From NCBI GenBank assembly GCA_009760855.2, contig WPIO01000004.1:11303501-11367500 (forward strand): 64,000 nucleotides of DNA, in the 5' to 3' direction. The notes beneath the pieces are model-generated. The model was given only the letters and a program-made list of their open reading frames with translations. It ran no database searches and was not told where the DNA came from. Position 1 is the stretch's first letter; every line of letters begins with the position of its first letter. The DNA comes from Cristatella mucedo (lineage: Eukaryota; Bryozoa; Phylactolaemata; Cristatellidae). A program made the translations under genes and the position numbers. Positions 51,201-59,205 of this stretch are shown here, in pieces.

Positions 51201-54200
51201 TTATGTAACATTGCAAACATTTGGAGTTGACTAGAAAGGACACCACAGGCAAGCTTGTTGGTGCATGTGTGACATCCTACATAGACTTATCCAGTTTGCT
51301 ACTTTTAGGTCTTCCTGCACGTGCAATAAGACTGTTAAGGTTGGTGAAAAGCTAAAGCTAGGCTTTTCTGTTTCGAACGTTAAAACTGATACATTACATT
51401 AGCTTTGCTCCAATGAACCTAAAATCCTTTGGAGACCATGCTTTCAGTGTTTCTCACAGCATCTGCTCCATTCATGTGCATTTCCCTTTGTGACCTTATA
51501 TGTGCTGAAACTGGACATGTTGTCACTAACCAATTGGCATTCTTCCTTTCCAGCGTATCTAATGTACCTATACAGATATTTGGCTCTCAGGATGCCATAA
51601 AACATTTTTATCATTCTTATGATTAAATGTTATTGCTCGTGTCACGATTTACAGCCTGAAACATTTAAATTGATTTTTAATATGAGACGGACTTACAAGA
51701 TCATGGAGAACGAAGGCTGTTGTTCATCAAAAAGTGTTATCTCGCATCGCTCCAGTTGTTTTCCTGCTCGAGAGGTCAAAGTCTTTCGTCCACCGACCTA
51801 TACATGAATGTAAGGGTCACAAAATGAATTATACAATGGACAACCGATTAATATTAATGTATCTGCAAAGTCTCAGAACTCATAAAAAAGTGTATGAGCA
51901 ATACATAAGAGCTGCAAAATTCATTCGTAGTACTGATGTTTTGAGTTATGATGAAATGACACGAGTTTTTTTATGAGTTTTGCAGTTATGGTGGACGAAG
52001 TGACTTTTCTCGACACGTTGATCTTCTAACAAGGAGGTGATACCTCAGGGACCTAGGCACATATTCTTTTGTCTTTCTTGCTAAAGCACACGGACAGAAC
52101 ATGAGGTTCACATCGAGACAGCGACTGGTCCCGAATCAGAAGCTTAAGCCTGTCCAGAAAAGCCCTGCCGAACAAAAATCTGAGCAGAGATTAGTCCATA
52201 AACAACACTTCAGTACCAAAATTATACTGCTGTCATGTCATTGGACCAACCATCATGGTTGCCATGTTAGGGGCTAAATATAGGGACTAGTTAAAAAATA
52301 AACAGCAGCTTTCAGAAAACCGCTAGTACTCACCGACCGAACAGCAGCTGTGAAAGTAGCTAAAGAGTTGCAAAGGCGTTCTTTGTTAGCCAATAGTTCA
52401 GTTAGTGAATAACATGTATCTCCACTTCGTATGGGTCTCTGAAGCAAAGCTCTTAGTGCATCAGCATATGGACCGTCATAGATACTGACAGCAGAGTGAT
52501 GCTGGCCCACGGTTAAAGTGAAGTTGCTGGAACGGAGGAGGCATCAACAATTGTAAGCATTCGTTCTTGCTTTGCATCTAACTAATGGTTATCTTAAGTT
52601 ACATTTAACCCTTTTTTAACAAACTATGCTCATTTTTCTTGCTAATTTCAGAAAATGTACCGGGTCTCAGCTTTTGGGTAAGGTGTCTTTCAGGATTCAG
52701 GTCATGGGTTTGAGTCCTTCTGGAGTCATTTCCTTATTGCCCACTGCAAGCCGGAGTGACAGCTGATAAGGCTCTTTTGCCACTATGTACATTTGGCTGT
52801 TAAATCAGCTTACATGTAACCTACTCTTTTTAAATCCACGTGGTTTACTACTTTTATTATCAAGCAGCTAGCTTTTTTATTCAGCTTTTCTGACTCCGAT
52901 ATTAACAAAAACTGATTCCTGAGATCTCTACATCTTTGGGCCAAACCATGGACCTAGCAGTAATCCACAAACTGCCATCAAGAAGCAGGCTACTCACTTG
53001 CCAAACTTCAACTATTACAGATTCTGGACCAGGTGATCACATATTCGAATAAGTTAGGTATAGCCCAAAAATTAAATTAGCCAACAAATTTCTCAACTAA
53101 TTAGCATGAGGATATTGTTATTTAAAAAAGAAAATACCATACAATAAAAATAGAAGACAATTCAAGTCATTGCTTTTTTGGCTGTTCGTTTGTACACAAA
53201 CAGGTCTCGGTTACCCGGCACCCAATGCTCTTAGGTTTTCGCTTTGCAAATTCCTCTGGTCATCCCATTTAAGTCATAGAAATTTAGATGTCGTGGAGTG
53301 GTTTTTAATTGTTTATCAGTATGATAATTATTGGATCAGCAGTCCAGCCATGGTTCTGTGTGAGCTAGGTATTCAATGCCAGCCGATGCTACCTTTTTGA
53401 ATATAGCTACGTTGGTGTGTTATGAGATTTAGAACGGTAACTGAAAGTCAGTCGGTGATACACGGGCTTGGCCCACTGCTTGAGATGTTCACTTCGATTA
53501 AGGTCAAGGTAAATGTATTTGACGATTGAGGTCGTGGCCTCTAGCCCCGTGGCACATGTAAAGCATCTGAATTAAAATTAGGTTCTCTAAGGGTGCTATA
53601 CAACTGAATTATATTTATAGTCGTGTACAGAGTTCATGTAGCTAATAAAATGGTAAAAGATAATACCCACGTTCTTGATAGTGGTGTATCTGCCGAGTAG
53701 GCATATACAGTATTTGCTAAAAGCACTATCAATTTATTTGATTAATAAAAAAATTACTAAATTTTTTGCCTGGCTACAATTATCATCGTTCCTAAACAGA
53801 TCACTGAGATATGCTGCTTCTGAGGATTGGTTAAGCTATTCCATTCCAGGTATTGTAAGAATGTAGAGTTTTCTGGTTCAAGTCAATGGAAACAAATTAA
53901 TTTACCAAGCCCCATCGGATTTGCTGTCTCGCATTCAGGCTGTATGATCATGAATTTGTGTATTAGCTTGAACGGTTATTCGGAGCAGTCGTGGCGTTCT
54001 ATATCATTACCTCGATGTCCAAGGCTTGAAATCTCCGTCGTTAGCTGTCTTGACCGTGATTTGGGGGTTAGCGATCTGCACTAAGAGTAAAATATTGTGA
54101 ACTAAGCCTTGCAACTTCAAACAGCAAATAGGTTAGCAGATGAATGAAGATACACGGCAGCTTTAAACGCTCTTGTTAACCAAATGAAACATGCTATGCA

Positions 54201-56388
54201 AGATTAAATTAGTAGACTAAATCAGAGCTTGGACTTTCGCCCAGCCTTGACACACATAGAAAATGAGTGCTTTAAAACTACTTCAAAATCATCTGGAATA
54301 TACACTAGTTATCTAGCATAATTTATAACCTTTCCTAGCATTAAAAATATAAGATTATCACATAATTGCCAAAGCTACCAGCTTAAAGCAGCGAACAGCT
54401 TATCATAAATGAGGCTTAATTCCATGTTGCTCCGAAGTGAGGCTAGGTTCTCAAGGTAACGAACAGTGGCCAGTCTCCATGCAGGTGCTGAAGAACAGGG
54501 GTAGCCGACATACTTATTGATGAGGCTGAGAAGAACACAAGCGGTGATCAAAAACCACCGTGTGCAGAGATCGTGGGCAGGAAGAGGCTGCAGACTACAG
54601 AGAGCTCTAATGTGTATAAATCGACCTACTGCGTTCCGTCTGCCGAATCTGTTCAAGTGAGTTAAGCTGCAATGCTCCCAAAGCCTGGAAATCCCGCCCG
54701 ACCAGCGTCAGAACATCCCCTGACCTGACCACATTTAAAAGGAACCTAAAAACACACCTATTTAGGACAGCATTTAGTGGGTCCCTGTGATTCGTCCTTG
54801 ATGTGCTTATGCGTGCTGACACTGTGCATGCTGCCACTGACCACAATTGCATGCTGACCCTGTGCATGTCACCCCTAACCATATTATTCATTTCGTTTGT
54901 TTTTCAAGCATGATTTTACTTACCATTCAATTGCATTTCACTTTACAGCAAATGTAAAGCGCCTATAGAAAGATTAAGTTCTCTGAGGGCGCTTTATCAA
55001 GTGAATTATTATTATTATTATTATTGCAAGAATCCTGCTGTACCTGCTAAAGTGGTAAGAGGAAGCACTTTATCTGCACGACATGAGATATACATCCACA
55101 GGGAACCACTTCAATTAGGAAGCAAACTGTCAACGATAATCATTTAACCAACTAATAGCATATGATAATAGCAGTCAAGGCCAAGCTGTCGGCTGTGAGA
55201 AGCACCGAGCAAATGCCTTTTGTACGTGCCTTAATGGTACCAAAACGTGTCGAATCAGCTGTATTTACCAGCTACACAGTCCAATGTATTTTACAAGCAG
55301 GATAAGCAAAGGATAGCAGCTAGGCTGCGGTATATTCTACATGATGTCATCATATTATTAGATGCAATGCCAGACATCTAGGCATAATCGATGTGGAGTT
55401 CATCTGAGATATTATTAAAATTAACTGCTTATTGTACCCGGGATATTTTGTTCAAGTCAATGAGGCAAGTTTAAGGGAAGCTGAGTGTACAAACTATGAA
55501 TAATTAGCTAAATACAGTGAGTTTATTTCTACTCATGCTCGGAGAAACAAAAATATTCTTAGAAATAAGATAAATATATCACTTTCGGTTAAAGTTCAAA
55601 GTTCAGTCAAATTTGTCTTGCATATTTTGACAGATGTACAATTTATTAGGACAGGCTACCTATGGATGCAAGTAAAACAGCTGATATTTTAAATAGTACA
55701 AAAGCTAAAGAGAGAGTTTCAAAGTCAATCGAACAGCAGTTTTGGTACTATTTGCTTGTTGCTTACCCAAGTCGCCGATTGAGAAGGTACTGCTGAGGTC
55801 TTCCATGGAGGTTGGGTCTCCCCAGCAAGCTGCGTTGATGTAGTCAAGCTCGGAATCTCTTAAGGTCAGGTTAAGAATCGATCTCAGCTTGTTTGGATCT
55901 ACAAATTAAAGAAACAAGTCAGATAGCTGTTCTATTTGAATAGACGGGCCTTTGGGTAAGAAATCATTTGCAATTATCCAAAAAAATAAATAAATCGGTA
56001 GCAAACATGCATGCAAGAGTCCGGGCCAGTTAAGTGTCCGGCATTCGGTTGACAGGAAGTATGTGCTTGGTTAATCTTTATATTTCGAAGAATTTTTATT
56101 TTTTAAGCTCATACTATTGAAGTCTATTTCTTCAAATTTTATCTAATGGGTGAGGACATATTACCGATAACTTACCCACGAAAGCCGATTGCTAAGGCAT
56201 CAATTTTGATGGCTTTTACACAGATCTGCTAGGTCTAATAGATTCTCAGATGTCACATTTGTTGAGATTAACTCAAGTTCCATAATATATAAAAGGATAA
56301 AAGAATTACCAGACAATTTTCACCTTTATTGTTCATACCATACAGTCATGCATTGAAACAGTTGCCAAGGCTAAGCGATGCTCGTGCA

Positions 56389-56464
<76 letters not shown>

Positions 56465-59205
56465 TACCTGTTTATTAAGGCACGTTTATGAACAGGTGCA
56501 TCTAGTTGTCACTGCTCTTTTGTCACTATGTCATGGCAATCGATGGGAAGGTCAGCTACTATAAATCCACCAACACTTACCCATTTTCAGCTGAATATAG
56601 AATGCCCAGTGACAGCCGCAGCTACAGCCGATGAGTTTGGCATTTTGAGCAACCAGTAACCTTGCCCTCAGTTGAGTTGAGGTATAGAAGCAGTATTCCC
56701 AATAAAGCTTAATGTTCAGCCAAGAAATCATGCTATAGGCGCCTCAGAAAATTTACCTGCTTGATTCTTAATCTCTGAGATACAATATTTCAGTGTTAGT
56801 TTAGAATTGAAGGCATTAGAACAGTATTTATATTTTTATTGGAATGCGTCAATCGTACCGTTGGGGATATTGTCAAAGACTACAGTAGTTGTCAATAGCC
56901 ATAAAGGTATGCACCTTTAGTTTTACAGTACATTAGAGGTTACGGACACACGTTAACTAAGTAGAAGGATATTACCTTACAGACATAAAATATCAATTTT
57001 CCCCCAGAGTCTTGCTTTTTATTTAAGTGAGAAAGTCACAAAAATACTTATAAAATTGGTCCGACAATTGTATTTTTGTTTAGGGTACTTTTCAAAAGAA
57101 AAACATGTTAGAAATGAAATCGCGGATGTTCTGACGACTTCTACATAAAAGAAAAAGAATAACTATGCAAATTACTCTGATGTAAAACGGTCGAAACGTA
57201 ACCGCAAATAACAAATTTACCAGTATCTGCATCATATGCGACTTGTATCCCAACTTGCTGAATCTTGATAGATCGCAGTACATGGGTGAAGCTTGTTGAG
57301 ATGCACGTGTGTGACTTTTAATAAAGCTTTACTTTTAGTATGGCTTAGTAGCTTATAAATTCCATAACTTGGCCAACACTTTGCACATCAGAGTGAATTT
57401 TGAAATGCAATGTTAGCTCTAATTGTATGACATACGGCTACAGCTATGTTTTATTTTGGTTGGATATATTTTGCTATATATGTCCATGATTGCAGAAAAT
57501 AAAGCTCCCGGGCGTTTTATGATGTTAAATCTTGCCGATGTCAAATATTGACTTGCTGTGTATGAGTCGCAGGTTTATTTTTTCCAAAATAATTTGAAAG
57601 TACGCGAGACTTATACTTGTGAAAAAAATGTATATTATGCACTTATTCTGCTCTTATATAAGCTTTTGATATCCTTGATCTACCACCAGTCTAGTGCCGC
57701 AAGCAGTTTCTGCAATTTGTAAGAGCTAGTCTAGCTGATTCTGATCCAATTTTAGGGGATTGTTGGTGTTGACCCAATTCAATACATACTTCATTAGTAC
57801 ATAGAGCAGAAAAGAAGCCACATTTCACATTTTTGTCACAGCCTGAGCAAACGACACATGGGCTCGTGAGAAAATTAGATGAACTATTACTCAGCTCGTG
57901 CTGGATTTTGGAAAGACGGGCCAGTCCGCAATTGATTTCAGATATAAGTAAACGTGAAATCGAAGCATACAATACGCTAGGCTTTTCATGTAGTTACTTA
58001 TTTGGTGGCTAGCAAAGAGTAGCCCACCTGCCATTGTGAGTAATTTCGCACTTCCACTGCATTTATCTGTTATCACACACAAACTCCGGTTTTTCAATGT
58101 AGAAGCACTCGGCCAACTTAGTCGATCACATGGCCGACGGAAAGCGACTTCTTGCATAATTAATCCAGCCAAGTCATTGCTGCCTCATTTGCATGATGCA
58201 GTTCGTACTCGAGCGGTAGCACATGCCGGCTTACGACTCTTTAATACTTAAAGCTATTGCAAACTTCAAAATGAGATATACAATTTCTAAAAAAATATTA
58301 CGTCCTAAAAAACGTACAACAGGTGCAAGTACGCCACGGCTGTATTCACCTTTTTTGCTGGGAATAGTTCGTACGTCTTCTTTAGCTATTACCACACCCA
58401 CTACCACCTGCAACGGTTGTAGGCGCGGACGACGTCAGCAAAGCAGTCTCTCGAGAGTCCTAACAGCAAAAGCTAACTGCCTGGGAAAATGCAGCGAGGA
58501 AGGGGCACTGGGCGGCCTATTCTCACTTTGCTAGAGTAGCAGCTGGCTGCGGTCCTGGTGGATTACAATTCATGTCCTCGACAGCAGTTGGCGCGCTAAG
58601 CATTGGCGAGCTGTTACGCCCTACACTATCAGCGACACTTTCAGCCATGTCATTTTTGCGGGCTTACTGAAATTCTCGAGGATGTTCACCGCAGTTAACA
58701 TCCACCGTCACACTCTACTAAATCGTTTGATTACTTACGAGGGTGTTTGTGTCGGCTGGCACAGTCGCTACTTATTTCGCAATAAGCTGCAGGCCAGTAG
58801 TGGTTATACACCGAATGCTTGCACCCGCAGGGCATGGTATGTATAGCTCCTAAATGGGGTAACTACTCCGAAGTTTCGATGCGGGAGTGGAGTGGGGAAA
58901 GTTCGTTTGGTAGTCCCGGGAAGGTATCCGCCAATTAAACTGCCTGCTCAAAATTTGCAAGAGTTTGTCTCTAAGCGCATGCATTTCCTGGTACATGGAC
59001 GCAGCACGAGCGAAGCAGGTTAGCGCCAGCAACGTACAGCATTACTCATGCCTTCTTTGAGGTCCTTTACTCGTACAATCCCCGCGTTGTCATTTACGAA
59101 ACCGCTCCGCCGCGTGTTCTTCTGCTCTCTCAAGGCTCCGGAGAAGAGACTGTCTCTCAAGCACGAGTCTTCAAAGCTAACGAAATCTGGGTTGGCCCAA
59201 GCCAT
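32356..59205 (-). CDS. MEIOB: MEIOB, meiosis-specific OB-fold ssDNA-binding protein, 10 exons located
   Basis: MEIOB is an RPA1-like protein that acts with SPATA22 on single-stranded DNA at meiotic double-strand breaks. Minus-strand exons (listed separately) give the family's blocks in order: DLKEGMSN, LTLRDSE..YINAACWGD, LTVGQHHSAV..YSLTELLAN, WNKELIKVAQDWRPSET, ILAVDVKISFDEY..THISKSILVVNPD, a CxxC..CxxxxC zinc ribbon, LTDHTGTLKGC and QFLAMSEEDRTCLKW. Each resembles human MEIOB at the corresponding place, and the splice phases of directly adjoining exons agree. Not located are a short exon after the first, the one between 55.8 and 52.5 kb, the one between 52.3 and 45.1 kb (the ..RCEV..DE segment), and probably one before the last. 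The span is about 27 kb, with introns full of LINE copies. Confidence 0.9.
32793..32879 (-). CDS. MEIOB: MEIOB exon, C-terminal helix
   Basis: The minus-strand acceptor is TTTTTATGCAG and the donor GTAAGC, with 29 codons in phase 0-0. It encodes ANQFLAMSEEDRTCLKWSLL and FEYCKVYLK, matching human [28 protein letters not shown]. Joined to the previous exon it gives ECS-ANQFLAM, as in human GCTVHEFLAM. Confidence 0.95.
32985..33595 (+). mobile_element. LINE 3' fragment plus separate tail
   Basis: A stop-ridden plus-strand frame (32985-33360) reads SLIPNIL.., then PPISLKSYGDPTFSLYALKA and WKALRVDIMPSSDSIFKRT, the usual LINE C-terminus. A TATTATTATTATTACTT run follows, and then a second worn tail (33490-33590, CATCCTTTACGGAATATGTA, GAAAGATTTAGTTTTCTTGG). 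Confidence 0.7.
33878..33930 (-). mobile_element. LINE 3' tail fragment (minus)
   Basis: ATAATAATAACACACTCAAT followed by AAGCACCCTCAGAGAACTCA and ATCC is the reversed tail, cut short. Confidence 0.6.
34049..34088. repeat. 20-bp perfect tandem duplication
   Basis: GCTCACAGGAAGCCTGTAAA occurs twice in tandem (34049-34068 and 34069-34088). Confidence 0.95.
34600..35010. repeat. Unclassified repeat block with internal direct repeat
   Basis: GGTTAGCGGAGGACAATACC, GGCCTGTGTCCTAGCCACAT, CGGAGGC (34818-34864) recurs as GGTTAGCGAGAACAATAACG, GCCTGTGTCCGAGCCACGTC, GGAGGC (34957-35002). CCCGATGA[G/T]ACA..CCAACAGCTG also occurs twice between them. It is GC-richer than the surrounding MEIOB downstream intron. 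Class unknown. Confidence 0.65.
35010..37175. other. MEIOB intron without recognised features
   Basis: AT-rich sequence with no SINE or LINE blocks that I can recognise and no exon supported by MEIOB similarity. Short AG (35660) and TATATA (36110) runs only. Confidence 0.5.
37176..37362 (-). CDS. MEIOB: MEIOB exon, zinc ribbon and C-terminal OB fold
   Basis: With an acceptor ending TTTTCCAAG, the exon enters on one base (C), completing Cys, then has 62 codons in phase 0. It encodes a zinc-ribbon-like C-KTC-HRRQVQAV-C-INPE-C (CX2C-X8-CX4C), then FFLNVDLTDHTGTLKGCRLS and FLECS. Human MEIOB has DLTDHTGTLHSCSLTGS..LGC at this place. The donor region is duplicated (see findings). An acceptor nearer the GTG at 37340 would break the frame and was rejected. 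Confidence 0.93.
38482..38683 (-). CDS. MEIOB: MEIOB exon, third OB fold start
   Basis: Two acceptors are possible (CCAAG and CTCAG, 5 nt apart); only CCAAG, with exon end at 38683, keeps phase with the previous exon. It gives QFLFTSVSNVVKLKFAVAEI, HEVCKVDEAKARMRHLKQ and YCIIYVRITKLEVDGRTDSA. The exon leaves with TG, which the next exon completes to Cys. It corresponds to human INLSTIVDVYTVEQL..YGILYAYISTLNID. Confidence 0.85.
39761..39847 (-). CDS. MEIOB: MEIOB exon (87 nt)
   Basis: The minus-strand acceptor is ATCGTTTGCAG and the donor GTAAGTGG. With the spare G of the previous exon it reads D-TRIAWKLHQYAKGTYWPPL and DDTNQSIKD. It follows NP directly, like human NPDIPEANILLNFI. Phase 2-in and 1-out fits both neighbours. 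Confidence 0.85.
40385..41165 (-). mobile_element. LINE RT C-terminal fragment (minus)
   Basis: It starts with ATAATAATATTAATAATAA and AAATCTCTATCCAAGCGG (the reversed tail). On the minus strand it encodes QLVNIAKIRVCIEKSTTANI, MISHVYYCNSSYSEL and LNRLQLVHNSVAHLVCH, matching RNIARIR..SRLDYCNSLL..LQLVQNAAARLV. Confidence 0.8.
41404..41499 (-). CDS. MEIOB: MEIOB exon, second OB fold
   Basis: The minus-strand acceptor is CGTTATTTTAG and the donor GTGAGTAC. It encodes ILAVDVKISFDEYSKSLIAT and HISKSILVVNP, ending one base into Asp. The pattern equals human [31 protein letters not shown]. The longer minus-strand frame around it simply runs on into intron and LINE sequence. Confidence 0.92.
41845..42030. 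repeat. Dispersed module, copy 3
   Basis: GACCATTTATTCATTGACGT, AGTCCGATCAGGCCAATGAT, AGGCAGACAATAAAGCATCT and GACCAGCCCAAGCGGCAGGG resemble copies 1 and 2, especially the second half of copy 2. It lies in a MEIOB intron. Confidence 0.55.
42515..42582. repeat. 30-bp near-perfect tandem duplication
   Basis: TATCTATCCAGAATCAATTA TATGTACAACA is followed by TATCTATTCAGAATCAATTA TATGTACAGAA. Confidence 0.9.
43730..44440 (-). mobile_element. LINE 3' fragment (minus)
   Basis: Minus-strand frames read CLQLVQNSIAKFVCHEVCRC, FTNLHWLRNQAAYWLQAF, LAPAYLSKLFPNQARHRTIH and LETVPLIRMLPKPRTDSC. These are the closing blocks of the LINE protein, split over three frames. Confidence 0.8.
45097..45149 (-). CDS. 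MEIOB: MEIOB exon (53 nt)
   Basis: A 53-nt exon lies between CAATTTTTTAG and GTAAGTTT (minus strand). It encodes WNKELIKVAQDWRPSET with split codons at both ends. Its spare base A plus TA of the next exon gives Ile, producing RPSETIILAVDVKISFDEY, which matches human [19 protein letters not shown]. Confidence 0.85.
45199..45278. repeat. (CTATA)n then (CTA)n array
   Basis: Five or so CTATA units run into about 18 CTA/ACT units, ending at a minus-oriented LINE tail. It lies just 50 bp beyond the 5' border of the 53-nt MEIOB exon. Confidence 0.95.
45275..45345 (-). mobile_element. LINE 3' tail (minus) at the (CTA)n array
   Basis: AAAGTGCCCTCAGAGAAATC, then CTCTTTCTAGGCGCTTTGCA is the reversed tail. 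The preceding trinucleotide array (45221-45278) is probably an expanded LINE poly-(ATT)-type end. Confidence 0.65.
45608..45925 (+). other. Unassigned open frame of 105 codons
   Basis: It contains ATNVEDIDTMSRHRAQKGKN and FDFSAYELIMEQNPKNEHGS. Composition is protein-like and the frame ends with a normal stop, but no family is recognised and it lies in a MEIOB intron on the opposite strand. It could be a transposon remnant. Confidence 0.25.
46157..46441 (-). other. Unassigned minus-strand open frame
   Basis: VVVTGLLAIGWQEQAIEHVR and LSLYVVFHQDGVTYLSNSAS lie after a possible acceptor (CTACACAAG) and before a weak donor (GTTTGC). It is in the interval where one MEIOB exon is missing, but the residues do not resemble the expected RCEV..DE segment, so I do not assign it. 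Confidence 0.25.
48268..49335 (-). mobile_element. LINE RT 3' fragment (minus), about 1.07 kb
   Basis: Minus-strand blocks read ISIDIDGYAIFYIRTLMASN.FLKLNDDKIDLVDMGKPSV with frame changes, then FVTSRPDFCNSLLAVLAS, LPLVQISAARILC and the 3' region. FLKLNDDK followed by a Gly-Pro-Ser block is diagnostic of L2/CR1-type RT. The tail motif near 48268 ends in AATAATAATCATAAA. Confidence 0.82.
49690..50960 (+). mobile_element. Two fragments of a second LINE family (plus)
   Basis: At 50440-50960 the plus strand reads LDWTSAILCWLG, KDTEYKSYSDPQGPLWLGSL and TAQPVSASSCLKVLYG, which in shifting frames corresponds to ..LHWLPV..RIQYK..LTLIHKA.CGLAPGYLAELL..F.PHRALRSS. A shorter parallel copy with the same AELLHQFQP-type text lies at 49690-49960. 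The wording differs from the ATT-tailed family, so this is probably a separate LINE lineage. Confidence 0.55.
51395..51640 (+). mobile_element. LINE 3' coding remnant (plus)
   Basis: LSFAPMNLKSFGDHAFSVSH matches the NLKSFGDRAFSVAAPK block of the LINE protein. The following TATGTGCTGAAACTGGACAT and CTAACCAATTGGCATTCTTC match its 3' region. Confidence 0.6.
52334..52526 (-). CDS. MEIOB: MEIOB exon, inter-OB region
   Basis: The minus-strand acceptor is CTCCGTTCCAG and the donor GTGAGTAC. One leading base and 64 codons end in phase 0. NFTLTVGQHHSAVSIYDGP, SGDTCYSLTELLANKERL and ATFTAAVRS match human CKLLLSENHSTVKVCSSYE..HDYYSLGDIVANGHSLNG..VLAAVKS. The next exon should open the second OB fold but was not recognised. 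Confidence 0.92.
52658..52818 (+). mobile_element. tRNA-derived SINE (plus), diverged
   Basis: GGTCTCAGCTTTTGGGTAAG, then CAGGTCATGGGTTTGAGTCC, TTATTGCCCACTGCAAGCCG, AAGGCTCTTTTGCCACTATG and GGCTGTTAAATCAGCTTAC. It lies about 130 bp beyond the 5' border of a MEIOB exon, in the upstream intron. Confidence 0.75.
53550..53625 (+). mobile_element. LINE 3' tail (plus)
   Basis: CACATGTAAAGCATCTGAAT, then TTAGGTTCTCTAAGGGTGCT and ATACAACTGAATTATA. It resembles the copy at 17428, including the preceding GAGGTCGTGGCCTC string, so the two belong to one subfamily. Confidence 0.55.
54655..55025 (+). mobile_element. LINE 3' end (plus), well preserved
   Basis: Reads LQCSQSLEIPPDQRQNIP with stops, then TGCTGACACTGTGCATGCTG, CAGCAAATGTAAAGCGCCTA, AGATTAAGTTCTCTGAGGGC, GCTTTATCAAGTGAATTATT and a clean ATT run. 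It is one of the best copies for defining the family 3' end. Confidence 0.8.
55767..55898 (-). CDS. MEIOB: MEIOB exon, N-terminal OB fold
   Basis: Read on the minus strand, the acceptor is TTAATTTGTAG and the donor GTAAGC. The exon has two leading bases, 43 codons and one spare base. It encodes LRSILNLTLRDSELDYINAA and CWGDPTSMEDLSSTFSIGDL, matching human [31 protein letters not shown]. This covers the strands of the first OB domain. Confidence 0.9.
56387..56460. repeat. (CA)n microsatellite with CG interruption
   Basis: CACACACACACGCGCGCACA begins the array, which continues as about 30 CA units. Confidence 0.96.
57010..57535 (-). repeat. Unclassified element with conserved minus-strand frame, copy B
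   Basis: Diverged partner of copy A, same orientation. Shared text includes AAAATACTTATAAAATTGGT, CCGACAATTGTATTTTTGTT, ATTCCATAACTTGGCCAACA and CAGAAAATAAAGCTCCCGGG. Matching over about 500 bp with a similar translation suggests a real dispersed element. Confidence 0.65.
57691..58250 (-). other. Broken minus-strand frame with Cys motif
   Basis: Two overlapping minus-strand frames, each of 93 codons, adjoin (57891-58172 and 57691-57972). The second has CVVCSGCDKNVKC and then CTNEVC, a possible zinc-ribbon or zinc-finger pattern like those in some cut-and-paste transposases. One frameshift would join them. No family assigned. Confidence 0.3.
59038..59205 (-). CDS. MEIOB: MEIOB candidate first exon
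   Basis: The ATG at 59203-59205 opens 56 codons ending in phase 0 at a GTACGT donor. The last part, AGIVRVKDLKEGMSNA, resembles the human start TTLSDLQTNMANLKVIG. The first 40 residues (MAWANPDFVSFEDSCLRDSL and on) are longer than in vertebrates. The exon sits at the edge of the CpG-rich block, as expected for a first exon. The next exon, needed to confirm it, was not found. Confidence 0.55.

Noticed and set aside
52021-52180. Minus-strand SRCE.. text as the missing MEIOB exon (expected ..RCEV.LYDE)
   Set aside because: Only four residues fit, no consistent acceptor/donor pair with the required phase, and the following residues do not match.
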